From positions 26,965-90,964 of the forward strand of contig JALOAC010000006.1 in assembly GCA_023228985.1 (NCBI GenBank): a stretch of DNA of 64,000 nt, read 5' to 3'. The number at the start of each line of letters is the position of its first letter. Position 1 is the stretch's first letter. The notes under the pieces are model-generated. The model saw only the letters and a list, made by a program, of their open reading frames with translations. It was not told the origin of the DNA and did no database searches. Shown one piece after another: positions 16,741 to 25,286 of the stretch. The stretch is from Thiopseudomonas sp. GTDB taxonomy: Bacteria; Pseudomonadota; Gammaproteobacteria; Pseudomonadales; Pseudomonadaceae. The position numbers and the translations under genes are program-made.

Positions 16741-18597
16741 CTATACTTCTTCTAATTGACGCCCAGCAAAGGCGCGTTTTACTGTGGCGTCCATACGTCT
16801 TGAAGCAAATTCATGGGTAGCCGCATTAAGCTGCTGAATTTGACGCGCAATAGCGCCAATTTCATCACCCTGCTGTGCTTGCTCAAGCTTCTCAAGTTGC
16901 TCATCTATCAGTGCGCGTTCTTGCTCGTTAAGCAGGTTGCCATCGGATTGCAACGCTGCGCGCACTGTTTCCAGTAATCGCTGCGCATTAACCTGCTGTT
17001 CGCGCAAACCGCGCGCCTTACGGTCGTGTTCGGCATTCGCCATGGACTCTTCTAGCATACGGCTCACCGCATCCTCACTGAGTCCGTAAGAAGGCTTAAT
17101 CTCTACTCGCGCTTCAACGCCTGAGCGGGTTTCAGTTGCGGTGACACTGAGCAAACCATCCGCATCCACTTGGAAACTGACGCGCACCTTCGCCGCACCA
17201 GCAACCATCGGTGGAATGCCACGCAATTCAAAACGCGCCAGCGAGCGACTTGCACTGGCCAGTTCACGCTCACCCTGCACAATATGCAAAGCAATAGCAG
17301 TTTGACCGTCACGGGCAGTAGTAAAGTCTTGTGTGCGGGTCACTGGAATAGTGGTGTTGCGTGGGACGATTTTTTCGACCAAGTCACCCATGGTTTCTAA
17401 GCCCAGCGACAGAGGAATCACATCCAGCAACAGTAAATTATCGTTATCTGCTTGGTTGCCCGCTAACACATCCGCCTGTATAGCTGCACCCAGTGCAACC
17501 ACTTTATCTGGGTCGATATCAGCCAGCGGTTCGCGCTCGAACATTTGCGCTACCTGCTCACGCACATAAGGGACGCGCGTTGAGCCGCCAACCATAACCA
17601 CAGCGGCTATCTCCTCCAGCTCAACATCAGAGTCGCGCAGAGCACGACGACAGGCTTTTAAACTACGTGCAACCAGCGGTGTAATCAGCTGCTCAAAGTC
17701 TGCCCGACTGAGCTCAGCCTGCCAATCTTTATACTGCACAGGCACAGTCTCTGCGCTGGACAGTGATTCTTTTACATCACAGGCCAAACGCATTAAACGG
17801 CGTTGCTCACCGGGTTCTAAGTCAGATGAAACACCCGCCTGTTGAACAATCCAGTTCGCAATGGCATGGTCAAAATCATCGCCACCTAGGGCACTATCAC
17901 CACCGGTTGCTAAGACCTCAAACACGCCACGGGTCAAGCGCAGAATAGATACATCAAAGGTACCGCCACCCAAGTCATAGACCACCACCACACCTTCGGC
18001 TTGCTGGTCTAAACCATAGGCTACTGCGGCGGCGGTGGGTTCATTGAGTAAACGTAAGACATTGATGCCAGCCAAGCGGGCCGCATCCTTGGTCGCTTGA
18101 CGTTGAGCGTCATCAAAATAGGCCGGCACGGTAATTACCGCACCAAAGAGCTCACCGCCTAGCGCTTTTTCGCCACGCGAACGCAATACTTTTAAAATTT
18201 CCGCTGAGATTTCTACCGGGCTTTTGCAGCCTTGCACTGTCTCAATCAGCGGCATCTGTGAGTCGCCATCTTGAAATCGGTACGGTAGCTGTTCACCTAA
18301 TTGCTGCACATCTTCTAAGCCACGCCCTATCAAGCGCTTAACCGATAAAATACAGTTAAAAGGATCACAGCTGGCGCACTGTTTAGCATCACGACCGACA
18401 CTTACTGTATTATCATTTAAGTAGCGCACAGCTGAGGCTAAAGCAAAGCGTCCTTGCTCATCTGCCAAAGGATAAGCTACACCATCACGCACACTTGCCA
18501 CTAAAGAGTTTGTCGTCCCCAAATCTATACCTACAGCTAGTCGAGGCTGACTTTTATCTATTCGCGTGTTGGGTTCGACAATCTGCACTAAGGCCAT
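16741..18597 (-). CDS. hscA: Fe-S assembly chaperone HscA (Hsp70 family)
   Basis: Specialised Hsp70 that, with HscB, releases clusters from IscU by binding its LPPVK motif. The ATPase domain shows GIDLGTTNSLVA near residue 25 and DLGGGTFDVS; a substrate-binding domain and helical lid follow. The ATG at 18597 gives 618 residues starting MALVQI, matching homologues; the frame stays open another 51 codons upstream, but that would run through hscB. It is 41 bases behind hscB. Confidence 0.95.
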   Translation of the reverse strand: MALVQIVEPNTRIDKSQPRLAVGIDLGTTNSLVASVRDGVAYPLADEQGRFALASAVRYLNDNTVSVGRDAKQCASCDPFNCILSVKRLIGRGLEDVQQLGEQLPYRFQDGDSQMPLIETVQGCKSPVEISAEILKVLRSRGEKALGGELFGAVITVPAYFDDAQRQATKDAARLAGINVLRLLNEPTAAAVAYGLDQQAEGVVVVYDLGGGTFDVSILRLTRGVFEVLATGGDSALGGDDFDHAIANWIVQQAGVSSDLEPGEQRRLMRLACDVKESLSSAETVPVQYKDWQAELSRADFEQLITPLVARSLKACRRALRDSDVELEEIAAVVMVGGSTRVPYVREQVAQMFEREPLADIDPDKVVALGAAIQADVLAGNQADNDNLLLLDVIPLSLGLETMGDLVEKIVPRNTTIPVTRTQDFTTARDGQTAIALHIVQGERELASASRSLARFELRGIPPMVAGAAKVRVSFQVDADGLLSVTATETRSGVEARVEIKPSYGLSEDAVSRMLEESMANAEHDRKARGLREQQVNAQRLLETVRAALQSDGNLLNEQERALIDEQLEKLEQAQQGDEIGAIARQIQQLNAATHEFASRRMDATVKRAFAGRQLEEV

Positions 18598-18638
18598 AGT
18601 ATTCTTTTTCATTAACGCGCCGAAAAACAAGCGCTGGG

Positions 18639-19163
18639 TTAATCGTCGAGGCGCTCTTCCAGTTGACGTACTTCGTAGAGCACCTTGTCTAAAAACTGCA
18701 TTCTGCGCACTAGGCGTTCTGCTAGCTGACGCTGGCTTAAGTCTTGCCAAACAGCGGCAAACTCTGTGTTTAACTCATCACGAAGCTTACGCAAGCGCTT
18801 TTTAAACATCTCAAGAGCGGCTAAGTCTTCGCTGTCCGACAAGTCTTCCAACTCTTCACGCCACTGTATTTGCTGCATAAAGAACTCAGTGTCCTGTACC
18901 GTAGCCTCTTCGTCCATAGGCTCTTGCAGGTTAAGCAGATACAGCGCTCGCTGGGTAGCTGATTTTAGCGTTTCATAGGCTTGGTTCAACTCTGCCGAGC
19001 GCTGCACTGCCAATCGCTTATCTTGGTCTGAAGCCGACGCATAACGGTCAGGGTGCACTGCCTTGGCCGCTTCACGGTAATTATGGCCCAACTGTGTTTG
19101 GTCGACTGTAAAGTCTAGCGGCAGCTCTAACAAGCTAAAGAAGTTGGTCGCAGGCTTCGCCAT
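18639..19163 (-). CDS. hscB: Fe-S assembly co-chaperone HscB
   Basis: J-domain partner of HscA that brings IscU to it. The J-domain signature HPD occurs in AVHPDRYAS near residue 32, and the C-terminal helical bundle that binds IscU ends with RRMQFLDKVLYEVRQLEERLDD-like residues. The ATG at 19163 gives 174 residues starting MAKPATNFF, the family length; a longer form would overlap iscA. Confidence 0.94.
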   Translation of the reverse strand: MAKPATNFFSLLELPLDFTVDQTQLGHNYREAAKAVHPDRYASASDQDKRLAVQRSAELNQAYETLKSATQRALYLLNLQEPMDEEATVQDTEFFMQQIQWREELEDLSDSEDLAALEMFKKRLRKLRDELNTEFAAVWQDLSQRQLAERLVRRMQFLDKVLYEVRQLEERLDD

Positions 19164-19164
19164 A

Positions 19165-19488
19165 TCAAACACTAAAACTTTCGCCGCAGCCACACTCGCC
19201 GCGCACATTAGGGTTATTAAACTTAAAACCCTCGTTAATCCCCTCGCGCACGAAATCTAGCTCGGTACCATCAATAAAGTCTAGGCTGTTTGAATCCACT
19301 ATGACCTTTAAGCCATGGCTTTCGAACACCTCATCTTCAGCACCCACCTCGTCCACATACTCCAGTACATAGGCCATGCCTGAGCAACCGGTAGTACGAA
19401 TACCTACGCGTATACCTTCGCCTTTGCCGCGTTTATCTAACGAACGGCGCACATGTTTTGCTGCGGCTTCAGTTAAGCTAACTGTCAT
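19165..19488 (-). CDS. iscA: Fe-S assembly protein IscA
   Basis: A-type carrier that delivers clusters to apo-proteins. The 107 residues contain the three conserved cysteines Cys35, Cys99 and Cys101 (RGECGCGESF). An AGGTGTGAC-type ribosome site precedes the ATG. It ends one base before the hscB start. Confidence 0.95.
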   Translation of the reverse strand: MTVSLTEAAAKHVRRSLDKRGKGEGIRVGIRTTGCSGMAYVLEYVDEVGAEDEVFESHGLKVIVDSNSLDFIDGTELDFVREGINEGFKFNNPNVRGECGCGESFSV

Positions 19489-19503
19489 GTCACACCTCCT
19501 TAA

Positions 19504-19890
19504 TTACTGTTTTGCTTGCTTCTCTTTATAGTCACGTACCGCGGCTTTAATTGCATCTTCGGCCAATACCGAGCAGTGGATTTTTACCGGTGGTAAGGCT
19601 AACTCTTCAGCAATAGTAGTGTTTTTAATTTGTTCGGCCTCATCCAGCGTCTTGCCCTTCATCCACTCTGTCGCCAGCGAGCTTGAAGCAATGGCTGAAC
19701 CGCAACCATAGGTTTTAAATTTAGCATCTTTAATGATGCCGCTGTCATCCACTTCGATTTGTAGACGCATTACGTCACCACAAGCCGGCGCACCGACCAT
19801 ACCTGTACCAACGTTGGGCGCATCGGCGTCCATCTTGCCCACGTTGCGGGGGTTCTCGTAGTGGTCAATTACTTTTTCGCTATATGCCAT
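19504..19890 (-). CDS. iscU: Fe-S cluster scaffold IscU
   Basis: Scaffold on which clusters are built with sulfur from IscS. Ligands Cys37, Asp39, Cys63 and Cys106 are in place, and the HscA-recognition motif LPPVK is at residues 99-103. The ATG at 19890 gives 128 residues starting MAYSEKVIDHYENPRN, the standard start; an upstream in-frame start would overlap iscS. Confidence 0.96.
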   Translation of the reverse strand: MAYSEKVIDHYENPRNVGKMDADAPNVGTGMVGAPACGDVMRLQIEVDDSGIIKDAKFKTYGCGSAIASSSLATEWMKGKTLDEAEQIKNTTIAEELALPPVKIHCSVLAEDAIKAAVRDYKEKQAKQ

Positions 19891-19907
19891 GATACTAATC
19901 CTCGCTA

Positions 19908-21122
19908 TTAATGGGCCTGCCACACAACTTTAGACAGGTCGACACCATCTTTATACATATCCCACAGGGGTGAAAGTTCTCGTAGTTTGCCTACGGCCTC
20001 ACGCACCTGCACCACTGCATAATCTACTTCTTCTTCAGTGGTAAATCGTCCGAAAGTAAAACGAATCGAACTATGTGCTAATTCATCATTGCGCCCTAAG
20101 GCACGCAATACATAAGAAGGTTCTAAGGATGCCGAGGTACAGGCCGAACCTGATGAGACCGCTAAGTCTCTAAGCGACATCATCAGCGACTCACCCTCAA
20201 CATAGTTAAAACTTAGGTTTAAAAAGTGCGGTAGACGCTGGGTTTGACTGCCATTTAGATACACTTCTTCCATATCCTGTAGCTGATCATAAAAACGCGC
20301 GCTGAGCTTGGCGATACGCTGGGTATCCTGCTCCATATCTTGCCCAGCAATCGCAAAAGCTTCACCCATACCAACAATTTGATGGGTCGCTAGTGTGCCA
20401 GAACGCATACCACGCTCATGACCACCACCGTGCATTTGTGCTTCGAGGCGTACACGCGGTTTACGACGCACAAAGAGCGCACCAATACCCTTAGGACCGT
20501 ATGCTTTGTGTGCCGAAAATGACATCAAGTCAACTTTTAGCGTCTCTAGGTCGATAGGCATTTTACCTGCCGACTGCGCCGCATCGACGTGGAACAAAAT
20601 CTTACGTGCGCGGGTCACTTCACCAATCGCCGCAATATCATTTACCGTTCCAATCTCGTTATTCACGTGCATGATGGAAACTAGGATTGTATCTTCACGC
20701 AACGCGGCTTCCACTTGTTCAGCGGTGATAATGCCCTCTTCAGACGGATCCAAATAGGTCACCTCAAAACCTTCACGCTCTAGCTGACGCATGGTATCTA
20801 AGACTGCTTTGTGTTCAACTTTAGAGGTAATTAAGTGTTTGCCTTTGGTGCCATAAAAATGCGCTACACCTTTGATAGCAAGGTTATCCGACTCAGTTGC
20901 GCCGGACGTCCAGACAATTTCTCGTGGGTCGGCATTCACCAAGTCAGCTACTTGCTGACGAGCATTTTCCACGGCTTCTTCAGCACGCCAACCATACACA
21001 TGCGAGCGTGAGGCTGGATTACCAAAATTACCCTCCATGGTCAGACACTCAATCATTTTCTGCGCCACGCGCGGATCGATTGGCGTAGTAGCTGAGTAAT
21101 CTAAATAAATGGGTAACTTCAT
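19908..21122 (-). CDS. iscS: Cysteine desulfurase IscS
   Basis: PLP enzyme that removes sulfur from cysteine for Fe-S clusters and tRNA thiolation. The PLP lysine is in SAHKAYGPKG, and the mobile catalytic cysteine is in SSGSACTSAS, the long-loop group I form. Length of 404 is normal. It has a GAGGAG-type site before the ATG and lies 36 bases behind iscR. Confidence 0.96.
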   Translation of the reverse strand: MKLPIYLDYSATTPIDPRVAQKMIECLTMEGNFGNPASRSHVYGWRAEEAVENARQQVADLVNADPREIVWTSGATESDNLAIKGVAHFYGTKGKHLITSKVEHKAVLDTMRQLEREGFEVTYLDPSEEGIITAEQVEAALREDTILVSIMHVNNEIGTVNDIAAIGEVTRARKILFHVDAAQSAGKMPIDLETLKVDLMSFSAHKAYGPKGIGALFVRRKPRVRLEAQMHGGGHERGMRSGTLATHQIVGMGEAFAIAGQDMEQDTQRIAKLSARFYDQLQDMEEVYLNGSQTQRLPHFLNLSFNYVEGESLMMSLRDLAVSSGSACTSASLEPSYVLRALGRNDELAHSSIRFTFGRFTTEEEVDYAVVQVREAVGKLRELSPLWDMYKDGVDLSKVVWQAH

Positions 21123-21158
21123 GTCGTTCTCCTCAGGTAGCTAGCATGTTGTTTATGT

Positions 21159-21629
21159 TTACATGCGCGCTATTGTATTTTGTTCTTCGGCTTGATTTAA
21201 GTGCTGTCTAGTGGAAATTTTCTTCACATCAGCACGCTCAACCAGACAGCCCAAGCTGATGCTGCTTAAAAAATCATGTATTTGTTCACTGAGCTCGCAC
21301 CACAAGTGGTGGGTAAGGCAGGTTTGTCCACCCTGACAATCGCCCTTACCTTGGCAGCGTGTGGCGTCTACCGACTCATCCACGGCATCTATAACTTGCA
21401 CTATTTGGATAAGCTCTGGCTCACGCGCCAACTGATAACCGCCGCCCGGCCCGCGCACACTGGCAACCAAGTCATTACGTCGCAACTTAGCAAAAAGCTG
21501 CTCTAGATAAGATAAAGATATATGCTGTCGCTCAGAAATGTCAGCCAAAGATACCGGCCCTTCTTGAGCATTAAGTGCTAAATCCAGCATTGCTGTAACC
21601 GCATAACGGCCTTTTGTGGTCAATCGCAT
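21159..21629 (-). CDS. iscR: Fe-S cluster regulator IscR
   Basis: Rrf2-family regulator that carries a 2Fe-2S cluster and represses the isc operon when clusters are plentiful. The winged helix is N-terminal (MRLTTKGRYAVTAML). Ligands are Cys92, Cys98, Cys104 and His107. The ATG at 21629 gives 156 residues with the standard start, three codons inside the longest frame. First gene of iscRSUA-hscBA-fdx-iscX, with its own operator upstream. Confidence 0.96.
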   Translation of the reverse strand: MRLTTKGRYAVTAMLDLALNAQEGPVSLADISERQHISLSYLEQLFAKLRRNDLVASVRGPGGGYQLAREPELIQIVQVIDAVDESVDATRCQGKGDCQGGQTCLTHHLWCELSEQIHDFLSSISLGCLVERADVKKISTRQHLNQAEEQNTIARM

Positions 21630-21661
21630 ATTCAACACCGCAAAGATCAGATTTGCCTAGC

Positions 21662-21694
21662 ATTATGCAATCTCCGACAAAAACAGTCAAGTAT
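21662..21694 (-). promoter_or_regulatory. isc operon promoter with overlapping type 1 IscR site
   Basis: Read on the minus strand, TTGACT (21690-21685) and CATAAT (21667-21662) are 17 bases apart. A 25-base segment at 21694-21670 that starts ATACTTGACT and ends TGTCGGAGAT fits the E. coli type 1 IscR consensus at all but a few positions and covers the -35 box, as expected for autorepression. The site match is by eye. Confidence 0.75.
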
Positions 21695-21728
21695 TAATCC
21701 TAGCAAATCAGTCTGTCTTTACGAAAAC

Positions 21729-22532
21729 CTACTCTGACTCTGTCGGCGGAGTGTCTTTTGCATTGGCAGAACCGTTAGCAAAGGTATTTTCAGGCAGATC
21801 GGGCAAATCCTTTGCACAATAATCGCTACCCAAGTCGCGCAACGCATCACACATTTCGTCTAAGCGCTCTTCTACACCCAGCAAATGATCCAGCATCGCG
21901 CCTATAGAGCGCGCTACTGGATCCGGCATATCCTCAGTCACACCGTAAGCATCAAAACCATAACGCTCGGCTGCTGCCTGCCGCTTAGCATCCGTTTGTG
22001 GCTCAAGGTGTTTATCGTCCGCTCTTTCAATAATTTTTGCCGGAATACCAACTGCCGTTGCACCCGCAGGAACTGCTTTGGTCACCACTGCATTAGAGCC
22101 AATTTTAGCCGCCGCACCGACAATAAAAGGACCCAGCACTTTTGCGCCAGCACCCACTACCACGCCGTCCTCCAGCGTTGGATGGCGCTTGCCTTTATTC
22201 CAGCTGGTGCCGCCTAAAGTAACGCCCTGGTAGAGCGTGACATCATCACCAATCTCCGCGGTTTCACCAATCACCACACCAAAGCCATGATCGATAAAAA
22301 AGCGGTGGCCAATTTTGGCGCCCGGATGAATTTCGATACCGGTAATCCAACGACTAAAATGCGACACCCAGCGCCCCAGCAACTTCCACCGCCGCAGCCA
22401 TAACCAATGGGCAATTCTGTGCAACCACACCGCATGCAAACCCGGATAGCAGGTGAGCACCTCGAAGGTGTTGCGTGCCGCCGGATCGCGATGAAACACA
22501 CTTTTAATATCTTCTTTCATGCGCTTAATCAT
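21729..22532 (-). CDS. cysE: Serine O-acetyltransferase
   Basis: Makes O-acetylserine for cysteine synthesis. It has the N-terminal helical part and left-handed beta-helix hexapeptide repeats (IEIHPGAKIGHRFFIDHG onward), with the family HGFGVVIGETAEIGDD segment. The ATG at 22532 gives 267 residues with GGAG eight bases upstream. It overlaps trmJ by eight bases. Position beside iscR suits a supply of cysteine for IscS. The C-terminal 60 residues are longer than in E. coli CysE and poorly conserved. Confidence 0.93.
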   Translation of the reverse strand: MIKRMKEDIKSVFHRDPAARNTFEVLTCYPGLHAVWLHRIAHWLWLRRWKLLGRWVSHFSRWITGIEIHPGAKIGHRFFIDHGFGVVIGETAEIGDDVTLYQGVTLGGTSWNKGKRHPTLEDGVVVGAGAKVLGPFIVGAAAKIGSNAVVTKAVPAGATAVGIPAKIIERADDKHLEPQTDAKRQAAAERYGFDAYGVTEDMPDPVARSIGAMLDHLLGVEERLDEMCDALRDLGSDYCAKDLPDLPENTFANGSANAKDTPPTESE

Positions 22533-23319
22533 GACTGTCTCTCCGCTGTTTGCGCCGCTGCAGCTCGCCACTGGCAGCTATTTGTGTTTCAGTTAGAATG
22601 CCGCGCAAAATACCGACCTCAGACTTGCTCAGTTGCACGCGACCATAAATACGTCTCAGCCTCGCCATTAAGTGGCGAGGCTTTTCGGGATCTAAAAACT
22701 CAATATCAACCAGAGTACGCTGCAGATGCTCATAAAACAATTCCAACGCATCGTGGGATGCAGGTGCACTACCAAGTATGGCCGTTCTCTCTACTGAGAC
22801 CATACGTGTTGGCTGCTGCGTAGCTGTGAGCCACGCCATACGCAGCTCGTAGGTGAGCACCTGCACAGATGCGGCAAGATTTAATGAACTAAACTCTTCA
22901 ATCGCTGGAATGTGTACATGGTACTGACACAGATGCAGCTCTTCATTGGTCAGCCCTGCGTACTCGCGCCCAAACACCAACGCCATATCTGCATCCGGCT
23001 CAATCTGTATTTGCTCAATACAACGCTGCGCTGCCTCACGCGGATTAACCAAAGGCCATGGAATCCGCCTATCACGCGCACTGGTGCCCAGCACCAAGCT
23101 GCAGCCAGCTAACGCCTGCTCCAAGCTGGACACAACCTGTGCATGCTGCAAAATATCATCAGCACCCGCGGCGCGCGCCACTGCATCTTTACTCGGAAAA
23201 TCCTTGGGCTGCACCAGCACTAGCTGCTTTAAACCCATGTTTTTCAGAGCCCGTGCAGCACCGCCAATATTACCTGGATGGCTAGTGCCTACTAACACCA
23301 CTCGAATCTTATTCAGCAC
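22525..23319 (-). CDS. trmJ: tRNA (cytidine/uridine-2'-O-)-methyltransferase TrmJ
   Basis: SPOUT-fold enzyme that methylates the ribose at tRNA position 32. The knot regions are seen as GTSHPGNIGGAARALKNMGL-type residues at the N-terminus, GTSARDRRIPWP, and LVFGREYAGLTNEEL; the C-terminal extension includes DPEKPRHLMARLRRIYGR. The start is taken as GTG at 23319 (264 residues), which aligns with homologues; a GTG and a TTG further up are possible. It precedes cysE, with which it overlaps, and is divergent from suhB. Confidence 0.9.
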   Translation of the reverse strand: MLNKIRVVLVGTSHPGNIGGAARALKNMGLKQLVLVQPKDFPSKDAVARAAGADDILQHAQVVSSLEQALAGCSLVLGTSARDRRIPWPLVNPREAAQRCIEQIQIEPDADMALVFGREYAGLTNEELHLCQYHVHIPAIEEFSSLNLAASVQVLTYELRMAWLTATQQPTRMVSVERTAILGSAPASHDALELFYEHLQRTLVDIEFLDPEKPRHLMARLRRIYGRVQLSKSEVGILRGILTETQIAASGELQRRKQRRDSHD

Positions 23320-23464
23320 CTGCAACCCCACTGCAATTTAAAACCACAAAGCTTACCTAAAACAGAGCTTTTCCGCCATGAAAAACCGCCAGACAAGCGC
23401 ACACATACGCGAGAGTATCTGCTAGAATACCCAGCTATTCTTTAACAACCCCTGGTAATTACCC

Positions 23465-24280
23465 ATGCAGCCCATGCTGAATATTGCGCTGCGCGCAGCT
23501 CGTAGCGCCGGCGAACTCATTGTGCGTTCAATGGACAGACTCGACAGACTGTCGATCAGTGAAAAAGTAGCCAAAGACTACGTCACTGATATCGATCGCG
23601 CCGCTGAAAAAACTATCATCAACTCTATTCTCAAAGCTCACCCCAATCACGGATTTCACGCTGAAGAAAGCGGTGTTATTGCAGGTACTGGCGAAGGCGC
23701 TGATTACCAGTGGATCATCGATCCTCTGGATGGCACAACCAACTACATTCACGGTATTCCCCACTTTGCAGTGAGCATTGCTTGCCGTTATCGCGGTCGT
23801 ATTGAACACGCTGTTGTTTACGATCCTATGCGCGATGAAGACTTTACCGCCAGTCGCGGCCGCGGTGCCATGCTTAACGGTCGTCGTCTGCGCGTTTCTA
23901 AGCAGCAAAACCTTAATCACGCTGTTCTAGCTACGGGATTCCCTTTCCGTAACGAGCAAATGGCTCACATCGATAATTACCTAGAGATGTTCAAATCTTT
24001 AGCTGGACAAAGCGCCGGTATCCGCCGCGCCGGCGCGGCTAGTCTCGACTTAGCCTATGTTGCTGCAGGCCGTTACGACGGTTTTTGGGAGTTCGGGTTA
24101 TCCGAATGGGACATGGCAGCAGGTGCGTTACTGATTCAAGAGGCTGGCGGTCTAATTAGTGATTTTACTGGTAACCACCACTTCCTCGAAAAAGGTCATG
24201 TCGTAGCTGGTGGTCCAAAGTGCTTTAAAGCCATACTGACCTCCATCCAGCCCTTCGTACCTAACAGCTTTAAAGACTAG
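23465..24280 (+). CDS. suhB: Inositol-1-monophosphatase family protein SuhB
   Basis: Mg-dependent phosphatase fold that in enterobacteria and pseudomonads also acts in rRNA transcription and regulation of virulence genes. The metal-binding motifs are HAEESG, DPLDGTTN and EWDMAAGALL. Length of 271 is typical. It stands alone, divergent from trmJ as in P. aeruginosa, and ends at a strong terminator. Confidence 0.94.
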   Translation: MQPMLNIALRAARSAGELIVRSMDRLDRLSISEKVAKDYVTDIDRAAEKTIINSILKAHPNHGFHAEESGVIAGTGEGADYQWIIDPLDGTTNYIHGIPHFAVSIACRYRGRIEHAVVYDPMRDEDFTASRGRGAMLNGRRLRVSKQQNLNHAVLATGFPFRNEQMAHIDNYLEMFKSLAGQSAGIRRAGAASLDLAYVAAGRYDGFWEFGLSEWDMAAGALLIQEAGGLISDFTGNHHFLEKGHVVAGGPKCFKAILTSIQPFVPNSFKD

Positions 24281-24314
24281 AGTCTTAACTTCTAGATCTT
24301 TATAGGTAGCGATC

Positions 24315-24344
24315 AAAAACGCGGGCCAATCAGCCCGCGTTTTT
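24315..24344. terminator. Bidirectional terminator between suhB and secF
   Basis: AAAAACGCGGGC pairs with GCCCGCGTTTTT around a six-base loop, with A and T runs on the two sides, serving both convergent transcripts. Confidence 0.92.
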
Positions 24345-24367
24345 ATTTGTCTCGCCCACATATAATC

Positions 24368-25276
24368 TTAAGGCAAATCATCCACTTCATGCTCAACCAC
24401 AGGTGGGATGAGATCTTCCACCGTAAGCTTAAGCCACAGCAGGAAGATACTCGCAATATAAACCGATGAGTAGGTACCCACACCTACGCCGATCAGCAAC
24501 GCCAATGCAAAGCCCCATAGATGATCACCACCGAATACCAACAGCGCCAACACAGCCAACATCGTTGAAATCGATGTGGCTAAAGTACGCATCAGCGTTT
24601 GCGTGGTCGAGATATTAATATTGTCGATAAGCTCAGTGTTACGCAATAAGCGAAAGTTTTCACGAATACGGTCAAACACTACAATGGTATCGTTAAGTGA
24701 ATAACCAATAATCGCCAAAATAGCCGCCAAAACCGTTAAATCAAACTGCAACTGGAAGTACGAAAATACGCCCAGCGTGACGATAACATCGTGAAACAGT
24801 CCAACAATGGCACCAACTCCGAACTTCCACTGGAAGCGAAACCCTAGATAAATCAAGATTCCAGCCAAAGCCACCAGAATCCCCATGCCTCCCTGATCAC
24901 GCAGCTCTTCACCAACCGCCGGACCAACAAACTCGACCTGCTTAACGACAAAATCAGCTTGTGATGTTTGTCTCAACAGCTGCTCGATCTGCATACCCAA
25001 ATTAGGGTCTTCACCCGGGGTGCGAATAAGCAAGTCATTGACTGAACCAAAGCTCTGCACCACAGCATCTACATAGCCATTGCTGTGCAGTACATCACGC
25101 ACCTCACTTACCGCTGCTGCTTCTGTATAGCTAAGCTCAATAAGAGTTCCGCCAGTAAAGTCCAAACCAAAGTTAAAACCCTTCACTGCAATACTCGCTA
25201 TTGAAGCAACAGTCAGGATTAGGGTGATAGCGAACGCAATGTGGCGAACGCCCATAAAATTAATAGTACGTCTCAT
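24368..25276 (-). CDS. secF: Protein translocase subunit SecF
   Basis: Membrane partner of SecD that uses the proton gradient to help pull proteins through SecYEG. Six membrane segments are visible, with GLDFTGGTLIEL after the first and the SLNDTIVVFDRIREN block. The ATG at 25276 gives 302 residues starting MRRTINFMGVRH; longer forms would overlap secD. It follows secD after 10 bases. Confidence 0.94.
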   Translation of the reverse strand: MRRTINFMGVRHIAFAITLILTVASIASIAVKGFNFGLDFTGGTLIELSYTEAAAVSEVRDVLHSNGYVDAVVQSFGSVNDLLIRTPGEDPNLGMQIEQLLRQTSQADFVVKQVEFVGPAVGEELRDQGGMGILVALAGILIYLGFRFQWKFGVGAIVGLFHDVIVTLGVFSYFQLQFDLTVLAAILAIIGYSLNDTIVVFDRIRENFRLLRNTELIDNINISTTQTLMRTLATSISTMLAVLALLVFGGDHLWGFALALLIGVGVGTYSSVYIASIFLLWLKLTVEDLIPPVVEHEVDDLP

Positions 25277-25286
25277 CACTGCGCCC

